A DNA stretch of 64,000 nt from Cytophagaceae bacterium (GTDB lineage: Bacteria > Bacteroidota > Bacteroidia > Cytophagales > UBA9547), in the NCBI GenBank assembly GCA_027488865.1, contig JAIYAU010000026.1, forward strand, positions 1-64,000, written 5' to 3'. The translations under genes were made by a program, and so were the position numbers. Of the stretch, positions 1-8,807 are shown in pieces. The number at the start of each line of letters is the position of its first letter. The stretch's first letter is position 1. Below the pieces are notes generated by a model. That model did no database searches. It was not told the DNA's origin and saw only the letters and a program-made list of their open reading frames with translations.

Positions 1-260
1 AATTGTTGGTGAAATGGAAAAACCCGTAGCACATCTGACAATGTGTTGGTGCTGTCGGTGGAAAGTATCAGATGCAAATGGTTGCTCATGATGCACCAGG
101 CATGCACCTGAAGCCCTTTTTTCTCTTGGCAGTACCGAAGGCTGTCAAGCACAATATCTACATATTCTTTCCGTGTGAATACATCGACCCACTCGACCAC
201 AGCAAAAGTGATGAAATGGATAACATGTTGATCCATAATCTGATAACCACCTGTTGGCAT
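1..260 (-). pseudogene. REP-associated tyrosine transposase (IS200-like Y1), 5' fragment
   Basis: Reading leftward from an ATG at 258-260, the minus strand encodes a typical RAYT N-terminus: MPTGGYQIMDQHVIHF, then EWVDVFTRKEY, then HAWCIMSNHLHLIL, which carries the HxH metal-binding motif of HUH single-strand transposases, then TLSDVLR. In the family TLSDVLR is followed by a DFKKFT-like helix and later the catalytic tyrosine. Here the frame instead runs into VFPFHQQ, encoded by a 24-bp sequence (1-24) that also occurs just upstream of the gene (276-299). The gene therefore looks broken at this repeat, although the window edge prevents certainty. RAYTs act on nearby REP palindromes, and several lie at 314-454. 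No plus-strand gene is claimed here. Confidence 0.8.
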
Positions 261-299
261 GAGGTAAAGTTAGGGAATTGTTGGTGAAATGGAAAAACC
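1..299. repeat. 24-bp direct repeat pair flanking the transposase fragment
   Basis: An identical 24-bp sequence, starting AATTGTTGGTGAAATGG, occupies 1-24 and 276-299, giving a period of 275 bp. The first copy lies inside the transposase frame exactly where the protein stops resembling its family. The second lies upstream of its start codon. This fits a tandem duplication or a recombination junction involving the 5' part of the transposase gene. Confidence 0.85.
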
Positions 300-691
300 A
301 CTGGCAGGAATCCGAGTCGGAGACTCTATAGTCATTGTATAATCCGTAGACACCCTTCGGAAGTCTACGGATAGGGGGGGATCATCCACAAATATAGTTT
401 TTATTCAAATACAAGCGGACGCTTGATACATATGAGGCACAAGCGAGACGCTTGCGCCATGGGGTGTTGACGCCAGTAAACGTTATGAAATACAGCTTGT
501 ATTTTTCACTCATGCAACAAATTTATAAAAAAATACACCATTGTTCACGTTATTGGACTGCAACTTTTGAAACTAAGTTCCTAATACGTTTTATGTCACG
601 GAAGTAAACATCCGCAACAGGATGAGTATATATAAGTAGGTATTTTGGCATCGTTTAAAAGCTTCAATTTGCCATCTGCATATTGAATGAG
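300..691. repeat. Non-coding region with REP-like hairpins
   Basis: I see no gene here. Four short palindromes are visible: GAGTC-GGA-GACTC at 314-326; TCCGTAGAC paired with GTCTACGGA at 343-371 (9-nt loop plus two bases); CAAGCG-GA-CGCTTG at 412-425; and CAAGCG-AGA-CGCTTG at 440-454. The last two share the same arms. Their position directly upstream of a RAYT fragment suggests they are the cognate REP/BIME elements of that transposase. The remaining sequence to 691 is AT-rich and shows no clear terminator for the gene ending at 692. Confidence 0.6.
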
Positions 692-1618
692 TTACAGCCA
701 CGCATCATCCTCATTTTTTCTACCAAAGATTCTTGGTTCAAATGGATACCAATATTTTTGCCACCAATTGCGTTTTTTATAAAATGGGTGAGGGCCATCG
801 ATAGTATCTTTTGGGTAATAAACCTTATCATTAAAAGCACTTTCTTTATCAGTTTTGCCTGTCCATGCAGTATGCCCATGACCTGTTTTAGGATCTATAG
901 GTGGCTCTAATGGCCGTCGGGTGGCTGTAGCTTCTTCAAGGATTTTGTCTATCTCCGCCTGAGATTTTCTTTTGGCATTGTTCTCATATACTTTGGCTAG
1001 GAAAAGTGAATCGTTTTGTTCTTTTGTGGTACAATGGTAACAACCATAGGTGTCTGAATTTAGAATGTACTTGTTTATCCTCTCATCATCCCCCTCAAAG
1101 CTACCATCTGATTTTTTGATCAGGTAGTTCTGTATAAAATTTACATGTGCCACATAGCTCAGTTCTTTGAAAGTCATAGGCGCATACATACTGTCTTGGT
1201 AAAAAACCCTCGGAATGTGCAAGCCCCCACCCGTAAGAAAATACCAACGACTGTTAATTTTGGCTCCGTAAAATTCTTCGGCATAGTCACCAACAGAATA
1301 GAAACTTCCTCTAAAAATTATTGCACCATATAATCTAGTTGTATCATGATTAAAAACAATAGCACTATCCAATAAATATTCGTCCTTATTATGAAGACTT
1401 AATTTTGAATGTCCATTTTCGTTCCAATTATCTAATGCATCATATGCTACATCATAAACATTTTTGTATTTGTGAAAATTTTGAGTCTGATATTCTGAAG
1501 CATAATCCATTGAATTTGCTCTTTGCTTAACCTCTTTACTGCAAGAAATAAGAATCATAGCAGTAAATAAAATATTACCTTCTTTGAGGTATTGCTCCTT
1601 TTTCATTTTTTTCTGCAT
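692..1618 (-). CDS. Small lipoprotein, candidate immunity protein
   Basis: A 308-aa protein with a lipoprotein signal: a short hydrophobic stretch (ILFTAMILISC) ending in the lipobox LISC. The mature protein should start at the cysteine and sit on a membrane. An alternative ATG at 1606 removes four residues. I do not recognise the family. The mature part is charged and aromatic, with a Trp/Tyr/Pro-rich C-terminus (WWQKYWYPFEPRIFG). The start lies 44 nt inside the 3' end of the 1815-aa gene, so the two are probably translationally coupled. A small lipoprotein following a long secreted protein that ends in a hydrolase domain is a common effector/immunity arrangement. That role is inference only; it could equally be an accessory surface lipoprotein. 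Confidence 0.75.
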   Translation of the reverse strand: MQKKMKKEQYLKEGNILFTAMILISCSKEVKQRANSMDYASEYQTQNFHKYKNVYDVAYDALDNWNENGHSKLSLHNKDEYLLDSAIVFNHDTTRLYGAIIFRGSFYSVGDYAEEFYGAKINSRWYFLTGGGLHIPRVFYQDSMYAPMTFKELSYVAHVNFIQNYLIKKSDGSFEGDDERINKYILNSDTYGCYHCTTKEQNDSLFLAKVYENNAKRKSQAEIDKILEEATATRRPLEPPIDPKTGHGHTAWTGKTDKESAFNDKVYYPKDTIDGPHPFYKKRNWWQKYWYPFEPRIFGRKNEDDAWL

Positions 1619-4600
1619 CTAACTTAAATATCCATTTTTCAAAATTAATTACTTTATGGCTTTCCACAAAGCCACGAGGTACTTCTGGGTCATCCTTAGG
1701 GATGTAGGCTCTGTTGTTCCCGATTCCTTTAACCGCACACTGTGGTGCTACACCATCTTTGTGCCAAACTTTCTCTTGTGTATCCGCTTCGTTTGTACCA
1801 TATTGCCAAACCACCTCAAAGTCACCCATATTTACACTGCCACTACACCCGTTCTCAGGTGCCAATATATAAAAACGGCCAAAATGTTTGCCATCTTCTT
1901 CGGCCATAAAGTCTTTTAGGTAGTCTATCATGCCTTGAGCATGTGCATAACCCATACTGTGGCAAACGATGTCTAGTCGGTCCTCTATCTTGTTTTTGGA
2001 ATTGCGTTGCACTGGTATAATTTTTTTATCTATTAATTTCATCAAGTTTTTTGCGGCCTCTTTGCCCATTTTATACCTGTCACTATATCCTTTTACGTTT
2101 GGTGAATCATCTAATTTTAAATCCTTGCAGGGTATTATTGATTCTTGCGAGCACTCTTCTTTATTTTTCAATAAATTGTATGCAGATGATGTAGGAATCG
2201 GAAAATCTAAGTCAGGGTTGCACACATCTGATGACCAGTTTTGTCTCATAAAATGGCACTGGCTGGCCCGTATATCTGATAGCAATGTTGTATTATTTTT
2301 ATAATCTACATAATGGTTGGAGGTGGTTATGTAGTTATGGCCGTTGGCAAATAGAACTATGGAAGGCAATAACCTTTCCACAAAAGGCTGGGTAATATTT
2401 CCCCAATATGCCTCACCCCTATCTACTGTAGTATTTTGGGGTGATGATAGATAAATAGATGCGTCTGGGTCATATTCCATAAATGAAGGATCTACTTTGG
2501 TTTGATAACCATTTACAAACAAGAGTAATCTATGATTATTGCGGCTCAAATAGTTTTTCATGTAGTTAATTCTATTTGCGGGAACACTAATTTGAAAATT
2601 ACCTGTTTCAAGATATCCAGTCGTCCCACTTGTAGATTTGATTATTTTCCCAATTCCGTTAGGTGATTTATCTATGATGTTATCCTTGAGCGTTATATTA
2701 ATAAAATCATAGTGGACACCATTAAAATATGCATCAGTTACATCTATTCCCGTTCTCCAACGTGCAATCTCCTCAGGATAAACAATCTTTTCAACTGTCG
2801 ATATATCATTAACATTTTTTCTTCCATAAACTTTTGGAAGTAAACCATTTTCTACTTGATTATTAACTTTTATGTTGTATAGTAGATTGAAAACATAATT
2901 GCAAGATGAGATTCGTTGTCTAGCCTCCGCATCCTTATCTCTCTCAAATATCCCCAATACCACTCCAGGATCGTGCATGATATCCCACTGGCACTTAATG
3001 AGGTCGCCGCCAGCACCATAGCTCATTAGATTTTCGACGTCTGTTTCATAACTTTTGCCTATCCAGTCGCTATTAACTAAGTGGTGCAAAGTATGAGGGC
3101 CATGGCCTAGTTCGTGCAAGACGGTCTTAGCCAAAACGGGTATGGAGGTGGTATTTCCTGCAAAAATAAATCCACCCTTCCTCCCTCTTGGCATTTTGCC
3201 ATTGAGGTCGCCACCTGCTCCTTTGCCATCTGGAGTTACAAACAAGAAAATATTATTGGTGTCTAAGCTACCTGCTTTTGTTTGATATACCTTTGCTAAA
3301 GCTTTTTCTTCCCCTGTAAAGTCGTTATCTAAAAAGCCGCTTCCTTGCACTTGTACAAATCCATCTTTGTTGGCATCCCAACTACTTTCATTGGCGATGC
3401 TCTCGTCGATGGTGATATTGTAGTTGATGCCGATCTTGTTGTAGGTTGTACGTAGTAAATTCTCCGTAGCTGTTTTAATATCATTCATCCTGGTAGAGGA
3501 AAGCAGTCGTTTATGATCCACCTTCACCAGCACCAAATTTTTAGTCACACTAGGGTATTGGGCCACCAACAATCGTCCAACAATACTGTCCTTATTTTGA
3601 GGATTGGTATAAATCACATACAAATCTTGGCCATCACCTGCTGGTCCACCCGCTAAGGTTAGCGTGTTACTAGGACTCAAGTTATATACTACGCCCTTTT
3701 TGGTCTTGAACTTTATCTTTTCTTTAACATACCCCTTGAGATCTACACTCACAACGTCCACTTGCCCAGCAACCATTGCCTTTGCTGGAACAAAATAGGT
3801 TTTGGTGCTGTTGATGACAATTTCTCGGTACTCGCGTCTTACCTTTCTAGCGTCTTTATAAATTTGCTGATACTCGTCAAAGTCGTACTTGGCGCTACTC
3901 GGATTGCTAAACGTCACTTGATTGGGACATTTCTTACAGAAGACTGTGTCACTAGCTGCTATGTCGTTTTCAAGGGTGGCGATGGTTTGCCCTCCAGCGG
4001 TAACGTTATTACCACTCACACTATAGGCAGCACCTGCGGGTGGGGTACGGATGTCACCAGTTTTTACATTACCCATCTTGGTACCACCGTCCAAGTAATT
4101 TTCAGCTTGTCCCACAGCATCTTGTCCCGCAGCAATTACATTTTTCAGATCGCCAATGGCACCTTTGGTTTGCTCCATGGCTTTGTTAAACTGATCCACC
4201 GCTGCTTGTGCCTTTGCTTGTTGATTTGGGTCTAATAAGCTTACGTTTATACTTGTTACGTTCACTTGTCCTTCTATTAGACAACGGTCACTGTTAATTT
4301 TAATATTTTTAAAAGCTACATTGGTGCGGACATGGTCGGTAACCTCGCCAGCAGATATACCTGGAATCTCAAGATCCATTTCGGCCACACCTACGCCTGT
4401 AAATGATCCTGATGCATCACTTGTCAAAGGTTCTAGCACTACGATGGAAATATCACCACTTTGAAATTTATTATTATCTACAGCAGAAGAATAATTCGTA
4501 CCTCCAGCTAAGGCCACAAGGTTGCTTGGGGCTAAGAGTGTTTTTACTGAGGAGTTACACAAATTAGGAGCTTTGCAACCGCCTGTAACAGCATCATCGG

Positions 4601-7022
4601 GTAGGGTGGTCACCGAGAGTGGCGCTGTTTTCTTACCTTGTTCGGTACCACATACGGGTTGCATGGTAAACTGGTAGGTAGTACCAGGGCTTAAATTATT
4701 AACAGTATATTGTATACTATCCCCCGATAGTAAGCCCCTTTGGGTAATGCTATCATTCGTGATTTGCTTGGTGTAAAAACTATTAATCGATTGTGATTCT
4801 TCTTTGTAGGTAATCACATAGGTTCGACCTTCGGTATGCTTCCATGCCAAGCGCACATTAGTTTTAGTCCTTACTTTGCTTTTAAGTGGGTAGTCGTAGG
4901 TACAGTCACCTGTATAACGTTGGTTCAAGTTTACTGTGGCCGTATCCGTAAAGAGACTGTATTTGCCATCAGCACATAAACAGCGTATTTTGTATTTGTA
5001 AATGGTTTGTCCATTGGGTCCCAAATCTTGTATGGTGGCTTTTCTTTGGGTGGTTGTAAAGGCTTCAAAATCTTTGGTGCCTTTGGGCGCGTAAAACAAC
5101 TGGTATTTGTCTGCATTATCACTTTTGTCCCATTCAAAATTTGCAGAGGTAGATGACTTGCCTTCGGCAGTGTACACCGCTGGGGGAAAACAATTTCCTG
5201 TGCCTTCATTAATATATTGCTTCGGGTCGTTGGGTGATTGTTTAAAGTATCCTACGGGCGTAGTTCGCTGTTGGTCGTTTTGACAGATATAGGTAATACG
5301 GTAGGCATACAACACATCGTTGGTCAAATTGGCCAAAACTTGTTGTGGAAAGCTGGAGGTGTATTCCCTCCAAGTTGCGCTCGCACCTCGCGAGTCAAGT
5401 TCGCTTTTTAGTACAATTTCTAGCTTGTAACTTTTATGCAGGCTGCTAGAGCTCCATTTAAGGGTGGTTTGAAGGCCGTTATCACTCAATTCATTGATTA
5501 AATTAAATGGTGTAGGAATGGGACATCCCCCCGCATAACCTGTACTATTAGCTGCAATGCTGTATAGTTTACCTAAGGCTAGACCACCACCAACCTTACA
5601 AAAAGCATCAAGTTTAATACTATATTTTTGGTTTCCAGTGATTGGCCTTAAGGTGTAGGTAGTTGCAGTGGCCAAATCAATAATTGTTTCTGTATCGTCG
5701 GCTGTAGGTCCGCCACGGTAACGCAATTTATAACCCGACACATTAGGCGCTGCGTCCCAGTTAAGCACCACTCCACTTGGAGTATTATCAATTCGTATAG
5801 GTTCTGGGGCATCACAGCCACTGTCAGGTATTCTAAAAGAACCACCGTATACTTCCGGCTGCCAAGCCCTGCATTTTGCACGTACTTTAAACTCATACTC
5901 CATCCCTCTTTGTAGATTGGATAAGGGAATCGTATATAGTTGTTCCGTACTTTGCTGCGTACCATTAGGAATGATCTCAATGGGTGTAAAGGCATATAAA
6001 CTCCCTAACTCCCTGTAGCTAAACTCGTATGCAGTATGGGAGGTATGTCTTTTCCATGAAAATTCCAAGTCTTCACCATTCACACTTGAAGTAATATCGG
6101 TGGGAACCAATATTTCACAATTTTCTTTGATGGTAAAAACATATACTTCCGAACGGCCATTCTGGGTAAATCGCTGAGTACTTATTTCTCCATCTTTTAT
6201 CTCATAAGCTGATATTTGCCAAGCGTAAGTATTGCCCGCAACAAAGGTGATGCTGGGCAAATCCTCAGGACTAAGTTGGTAACTTGGAAAATCAAGGTTA
6301 GATACCTCAACTTGGTTGGTTGGGTATGTTGAACCCGCAGAATTCATGGCATTATACGGGTCTACTCCAGGACTTACTTCTATCAATTTAAACTTATATT
6401 TAACTTCAATGGCTGGGTTGGCGACCACACTTCTTGGCATCCAAGAGAAAAATAAATTTTGCGCAGGAAATCCATCTTCCACGAAGATGTTATTGGCTGG
6501 CATATTCAGCAAAGGTGGTTGCAAACGCTGTGCAAAGACCGTGGCCGCAATGGTATTTAAGTTACTTACGTTAATAGTCGGGAAGTTGGCGTCATAGATT
6601 TCCAACTTCATGGTGTAGATGCCCTCGGGCAAAGTCTTGGTACTAAGGAGACTTCCTGATGTTTTTTCAAACAAAATATTGATGTTGTTTAAATCAATCA
6701 ATTTGGCTGGAGAGGCGGGTTGGCTCGTAGGTAATGTAAAATCTAAGTCAAAAGGCTGACCGTTTTTAAGCGTGATGGCAATAGGTGTACGAGTTTCAAA
6801 CACAACATCTTGGCCAGTAACTACCAGTTTAACAAGTACATTGTAATCGTCCTTTACAGGATCTAGCAGAGAAACAGAAGCTGACATGTTTCCATCTTTG
6901 GTATATTCATCCAAAAAAACAGATGGGTATTGCACCTGAAGTGTTGAACGCACAGGAAAAACCTTTTGACCAAAAACACCAAAAGAAAAAATCAGTAACA
7001 AATAAAAACAAACAAATCTCAT
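1575..7022 (-). CDS. Secreted FN3 multidomain protein with metzincin-like and alpha/beta-hydrolase domains
   Basis: An 1815-aa protein with a signal peptide (MRFVCFYLLLIFSFGVFGQ). Residues ~20-300 resemble the TANFOR-type N-terminal region of Bacteroidota surface proteins (tentative). Residues ~300-880 hold several fibronectin-III-like repeats with recurrent Cys, and ~930-985 is helical and coiled-coil-like. Residues ~1170-1380 form a putative zinc metalloprotease: HELGH at 1303-1307, a third His at 1313 and a Met-turn-like NLMSY at 1331-1335. The Gly usual at motif position 8 is His. The last ~320 residues look like an alpha/beta hydrolase, with an LLFVNGY strand, a nucleophile elbow CHSMG (Ser1689), and a C-terminal SHKV histidine. 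There is no T9SS tail. A plausible reading is a delivered enzyme or toxin with an internal protease. The lipoprotein gene overlaps its 3' end. Confidence 0.85.
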   Translation of the reverse strand: MRFVCFYLLLIFSFGVFGQKVFPVRSTLQVQYPSVFLDEYTKDGNMSASVSLLDPVKDDYNVLVKLVVTGQDVVFETRTPIAITLKNGQPFDLDFTLPTSQPASPAKLIDLNNINILFEKTSGSLLSTKTLPEGIYTMKLEIYDANFPTINVSNLNTIAATVFAQRLQPPLLNMPANNIFVEDGFPAQNLFFSWMPRSVVANPAIEVKYKFKLIEVSPGVDPYNAMNSAGSTYPTNQVEVSNLDFPSYQLSPEDLPSITFVAGNTYAWQISAYEIKDGEISTQRFTQNGRSEVYVFTIKENCEILVPTDITSSVNGEDLEFSWKRHTSHTAYEFSYRELGSLYAFTPIEIIPNGTQQSTEQLYTIPLSNLQRGMEYEFKVRAKCRAWQPEVYGGSFRIPDSGCDAPEPIRIDNTPSGVVLNWDAAPNVSGYKLRYRGGPTADDTETIIDLATATTYTLRPITGNQKYSIKLDAFCKVGGGLALGKLYSIAANSTGYAGGCPIPTPFNLINELSDNGLQTTLKWSSSSLHKSYKLEIVLKSELDSRGASATWREYTSSFPQQVLANLTNDVLYAYRITYICQNDQQRTTPVGYFKQSPNDPKQYINEGTGNCFPPAVYTAEGKSSTSANFEWDKSDNADKYQLFYAPKGTKDFEAFTTTQRKATIQDLGPNGQTIYKYKIRCLCADGKYSLFTDTATVNLNQRYTGDCTYDYPLKSKVRTKTNVRLAWKHTEGRTYVITYKEESQSINSFYTKQITNDSITQRGLLSGDSIQYTVNNLSPGTTYQFTMQPVCGTEQGKKTAPLSVTTLPDDAVTGGCKAPNLCNSSVKTLLAPSNLVALAGGTNYSSAVDNNKFQSGDISIVVLEPLTSDASGSFTGVGVAEMDLEIPGISAGEVTDHVRTNVAFKNIKINSDRCLIEGQVNVTSINVSLLDPNQQAKAQAAVDQFNKAMEQTKGAIGDLKNVIAAGQDAVGQAENYLDGGTKMGNVKTGDIRTPPAGAAYSVSGNNVTAGGQTIATLENDIAASDTVFCKKCPNQVTFSNPSSAKYDFDEYQQIYKDARKVRREYREIVINSTKTYFVPAKAMVAGQVDVVSVDLKGYVKEKIKFKTKKGVVYNLSPSNTLTLAGGPAGDGQDLYVIYTNPQNKDSIVGRLLVAQYPSVTKNLVLVKVDHKRLLSSTRMNDIKTATENLLRTTYNKIGINYNITIDESIANESSWDANKDGFVQVQGSGFLDNDFTGEEKALAKVYQTKAGSLDTNNIFLFVTPDGKGAGGDLNGKMPRGRKGGFIFAGNTTSIPVLAKTVLHELGHGPHTLHHLVNSDWIGKSYETDVENLMSYGAGGDLIKCQWDIMHDPGVVLGIFERDKDAEARQRISSCNYVFNLLYNIKVNNQVENGLLPKVYGRKNVNDISTVEKIVYPEEIARWRTGIDVTDAYFNGVHYDFINITLKDNIIDKSPNGIGKIIKSTSGTTGYLETGNFQISVPANRINYMKNYLSRNNHRLLLFVNGYQTKVDPSFMEYDPDASIYLSSPQNTTVDRGEAYWGNITQPFVERLLPSIVLFANGHNYITTSNHYVDYKNNTTLLSDIRASQCHFMRQNWSSDVCNPDLDFPIPTSSAYNLLKNKEECSQESIIPCKDLKLDDSPNVKGYSDRYKMGKEAAKNLMKLIDKKIIPVQRNSKNKIEDRLDIVCHSMGYAHAQGMIDYLKDFMAEEDGKHFGRFYILAPENGCSGSVNMGDFEVVWQYGTNEADTQEKVWHKDGVAPQCAVKGIGNNRAYIPKDDPEVPRGFVESHKVINFEKWIFKLDAEKNEKGAIPQRR

Positions 7023-7081
7023 ATCATTTTCTAGGGTTAAGCATTAGCAACACTTAACAAGTTAACAAATATTTTAAGCAC

Positions 7082-8791
7082 CTAAAATGAATAACTATAC
7101 CCAAGCGAGGTAATAAATTCACTAAATGCCTTATTATAAACACTGTATGTTGACTCCGCACGTTTGTTTCTTAACATGTATCTCAAGGATAAGTTAAGAC
7201 TTTGGTGTTTGCCAATTCTAACAGAATAAGCGTTAGATAAGGTGACAATTGTAGACACCCAATTGCTATTTTCATAGTTGTTATTAGCATTGGCCGTGAT
7301 ATTTGTTTTAAGCTTTTTCTTGTAAAGCGGAATAGTAGAATTAACGCCCAAACCCAAAAATACTGACTTTCCTGTAGCAAAACTGGCTTGCGAACCATTA
7401 AGATTGACACCTAAGCTTAGTCCAGATTTTTTCCAAGCATGTTGATACGCTGAGGCAGCATTAACATTTCCTGTGGACTGGGTATTTTTATTTTGTGTAT
7501 TGGCTGAACGTTGAAATGAAGATGAAAAATTGATATTTCGTTGGGCATAATCGGATTCGCTAATTTTATAGCCGAATCCACCGTTAAGTGAATGACTAAT
7601 TTGAACAAAATTTAGACTGTCAAATTGTTGAATTCCTGCCACTTGCAAAAATCTGGCATCAATAGGTTGAACGGTGGTAAATGCGCTAAAATTAGAGTAA
7701 GCCAAATTAAGATTTAATCGCTTAGACGGAACGTAATTGGCGTTAACAGCGCTCACCCAACGTTTCATTTCACTGGTTTTGGTTTTATTAAGATTATCTT
7801 GTTGCAAACCTACATTGCCCGAAAGGGTCAATTTCTTTTTTAACAATGAATTAGAAGACAAGTTAACCGTAACATTTTGTAAATCATTAGAAACATAATA
7901 TGCCCCTAGGGTGCGATACTCTGGATCCACGCGCTCAATGCCTACTCCAGCTGTAAGAAAATCAAATTTGTATGAAATATTGGCTTTGTATGCTCCAAAA
8001 TATTTGGTGGATTGACGTTGCTGAATTAAAAACGGTGCGTTAATGGTTTTAGATTCTGGGCTATTGATAATATCTGTGAGCAGGTCACGTGTCCATGCAG
8101 AGCGCGTCGCCTCTGCTTGAAGACTTATCTTTTTGGCCAAAACCTTAGTGAACCCAAGCCCCAACACCATGTTCTCTTGAGGTGTAACACCAGCCCTAGC
8201 AGGAGGTGTAGCAATTGAGCTAATTTTATCTCTTGCACCAAAAACGATAAGGTGTAAATTGTCACCCACCTTATTGGCCAATCCTACTTTAGCACCAGCA
8301 CCCCATCGCTCGTAGGCGGGTAGGTTACCTTGATTAGTGCTGTCGTAGGCCACTCCCTTGAGTAGTCTTCCACCCATGGCAGCCAAACTGAACTTTTTAG
8401 CCTTCCATTCTATACCTCCACCTAAAAAATTATGTCCAGCCAACGTATGTGGAGAAAAAGACATATTCCGAAACCCAGCATGAAGCGTTAAATTTTTGTA
8501 GGTTGGGCTAATTCCTACAATGTTAAAAGGCTGTCGTGAAACACTAAAATTTTGGTTACTATAATTAAACGTAACGGGAAAGGAAATACCTGCATAACTC
8601 GCAGTAAGATTACCACTTGCAATAAACGAATAAGGCGCCACCCTTGATACCCCATTAGAAAGGTAAAAGTTTTGATTGATACTGGCCCCACCTGAAATCT
8701 TAAACGCGCCCTTTTTGCCAACTTGATCAAGTTGCTGCGCGAAAAGAACATTTATAGTACCTAAGAAAAATAAAAAATAAAAAAATCTCAT
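7082..8791 (-). CDS. Outer-membrane beta-barrel protein of the giant-protein array
   Basis: A 569-aa protein with a signal peptide (MRFFYFLFFLGTINVLFAQQ) followed by many alternating hydrophobic/polar beta strands rich in Asn, Ser and aromatic residues. It ends in a strand with terminal phenylalanine (SLGYSYSF), the usual BAM recognition feature of outer-membrane barrels. I do not recognise the family. It lies 16 nt downstream of the small T9SS protein and 59 nt upstream of the 1815-aa gene, so it is very likely co-transcribed. Reasonable roles are an anchor, plug or export partner for the giant secreted proteins. A porin unrelated to them cannot be excluded. Confidence 0.8.
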   Translation of the reverse strand: MRFFYFLFFLGTINVLFAQQLDQVGKKGAFKISGGASINQNFYLSNGVSRVAPYSFIASGNLTASYAGISFPVTFNYSNQNFSVSRQPFNIVGISPTYKNLTLHAGFRNMSFSPHTLAGHNFLGGGIEWKAKKFSLAAMGGRLLKGVAYDSTNQGNLPAYERWGAGAKVGLANKVGDNLHLIVFGARDKISSIATPPARAGVTPQENMVLGLGFTKVLAKKISLQAEATRSAWTRDLLTDIINSPESKTINAPFLIQQRQSTKYFGAYKANISYKFDFLTAGVGIERVDPEYRTLGAYYVSNDLQNVTVNLSSNSLLKKKLTLSGNVGLQQDNLNKTKTSEMKRWVSAVNANYVPSKRLNLNLAYSNFSAFTTVQPIDARFLQVAGIQQFDSLNFVQISHSLNGGFGYKISESDYAQRNINFSSSFQRSANTQNKNTQSTGNVNAASAYQHAWKKSGLSLGVNLNGSQASFATGKSVFLGLGVNSTIPLYKKKLKTNITANANNNYENSNWVSTIVTLSNAYSVRIGKHQSLNLSLRYMLRNKRAESTYSVYNKAFSEFITSLGYSYSF

Positions 8792-8807
8792 TGAACTAAT
8801 TTTTAAC

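Noticed and set aside
72-287. Plus-strand 71-codon open frame
   Set aside because: The opposite strand encodes a recognisable RAYT N-terminus, so this frame is antisense.
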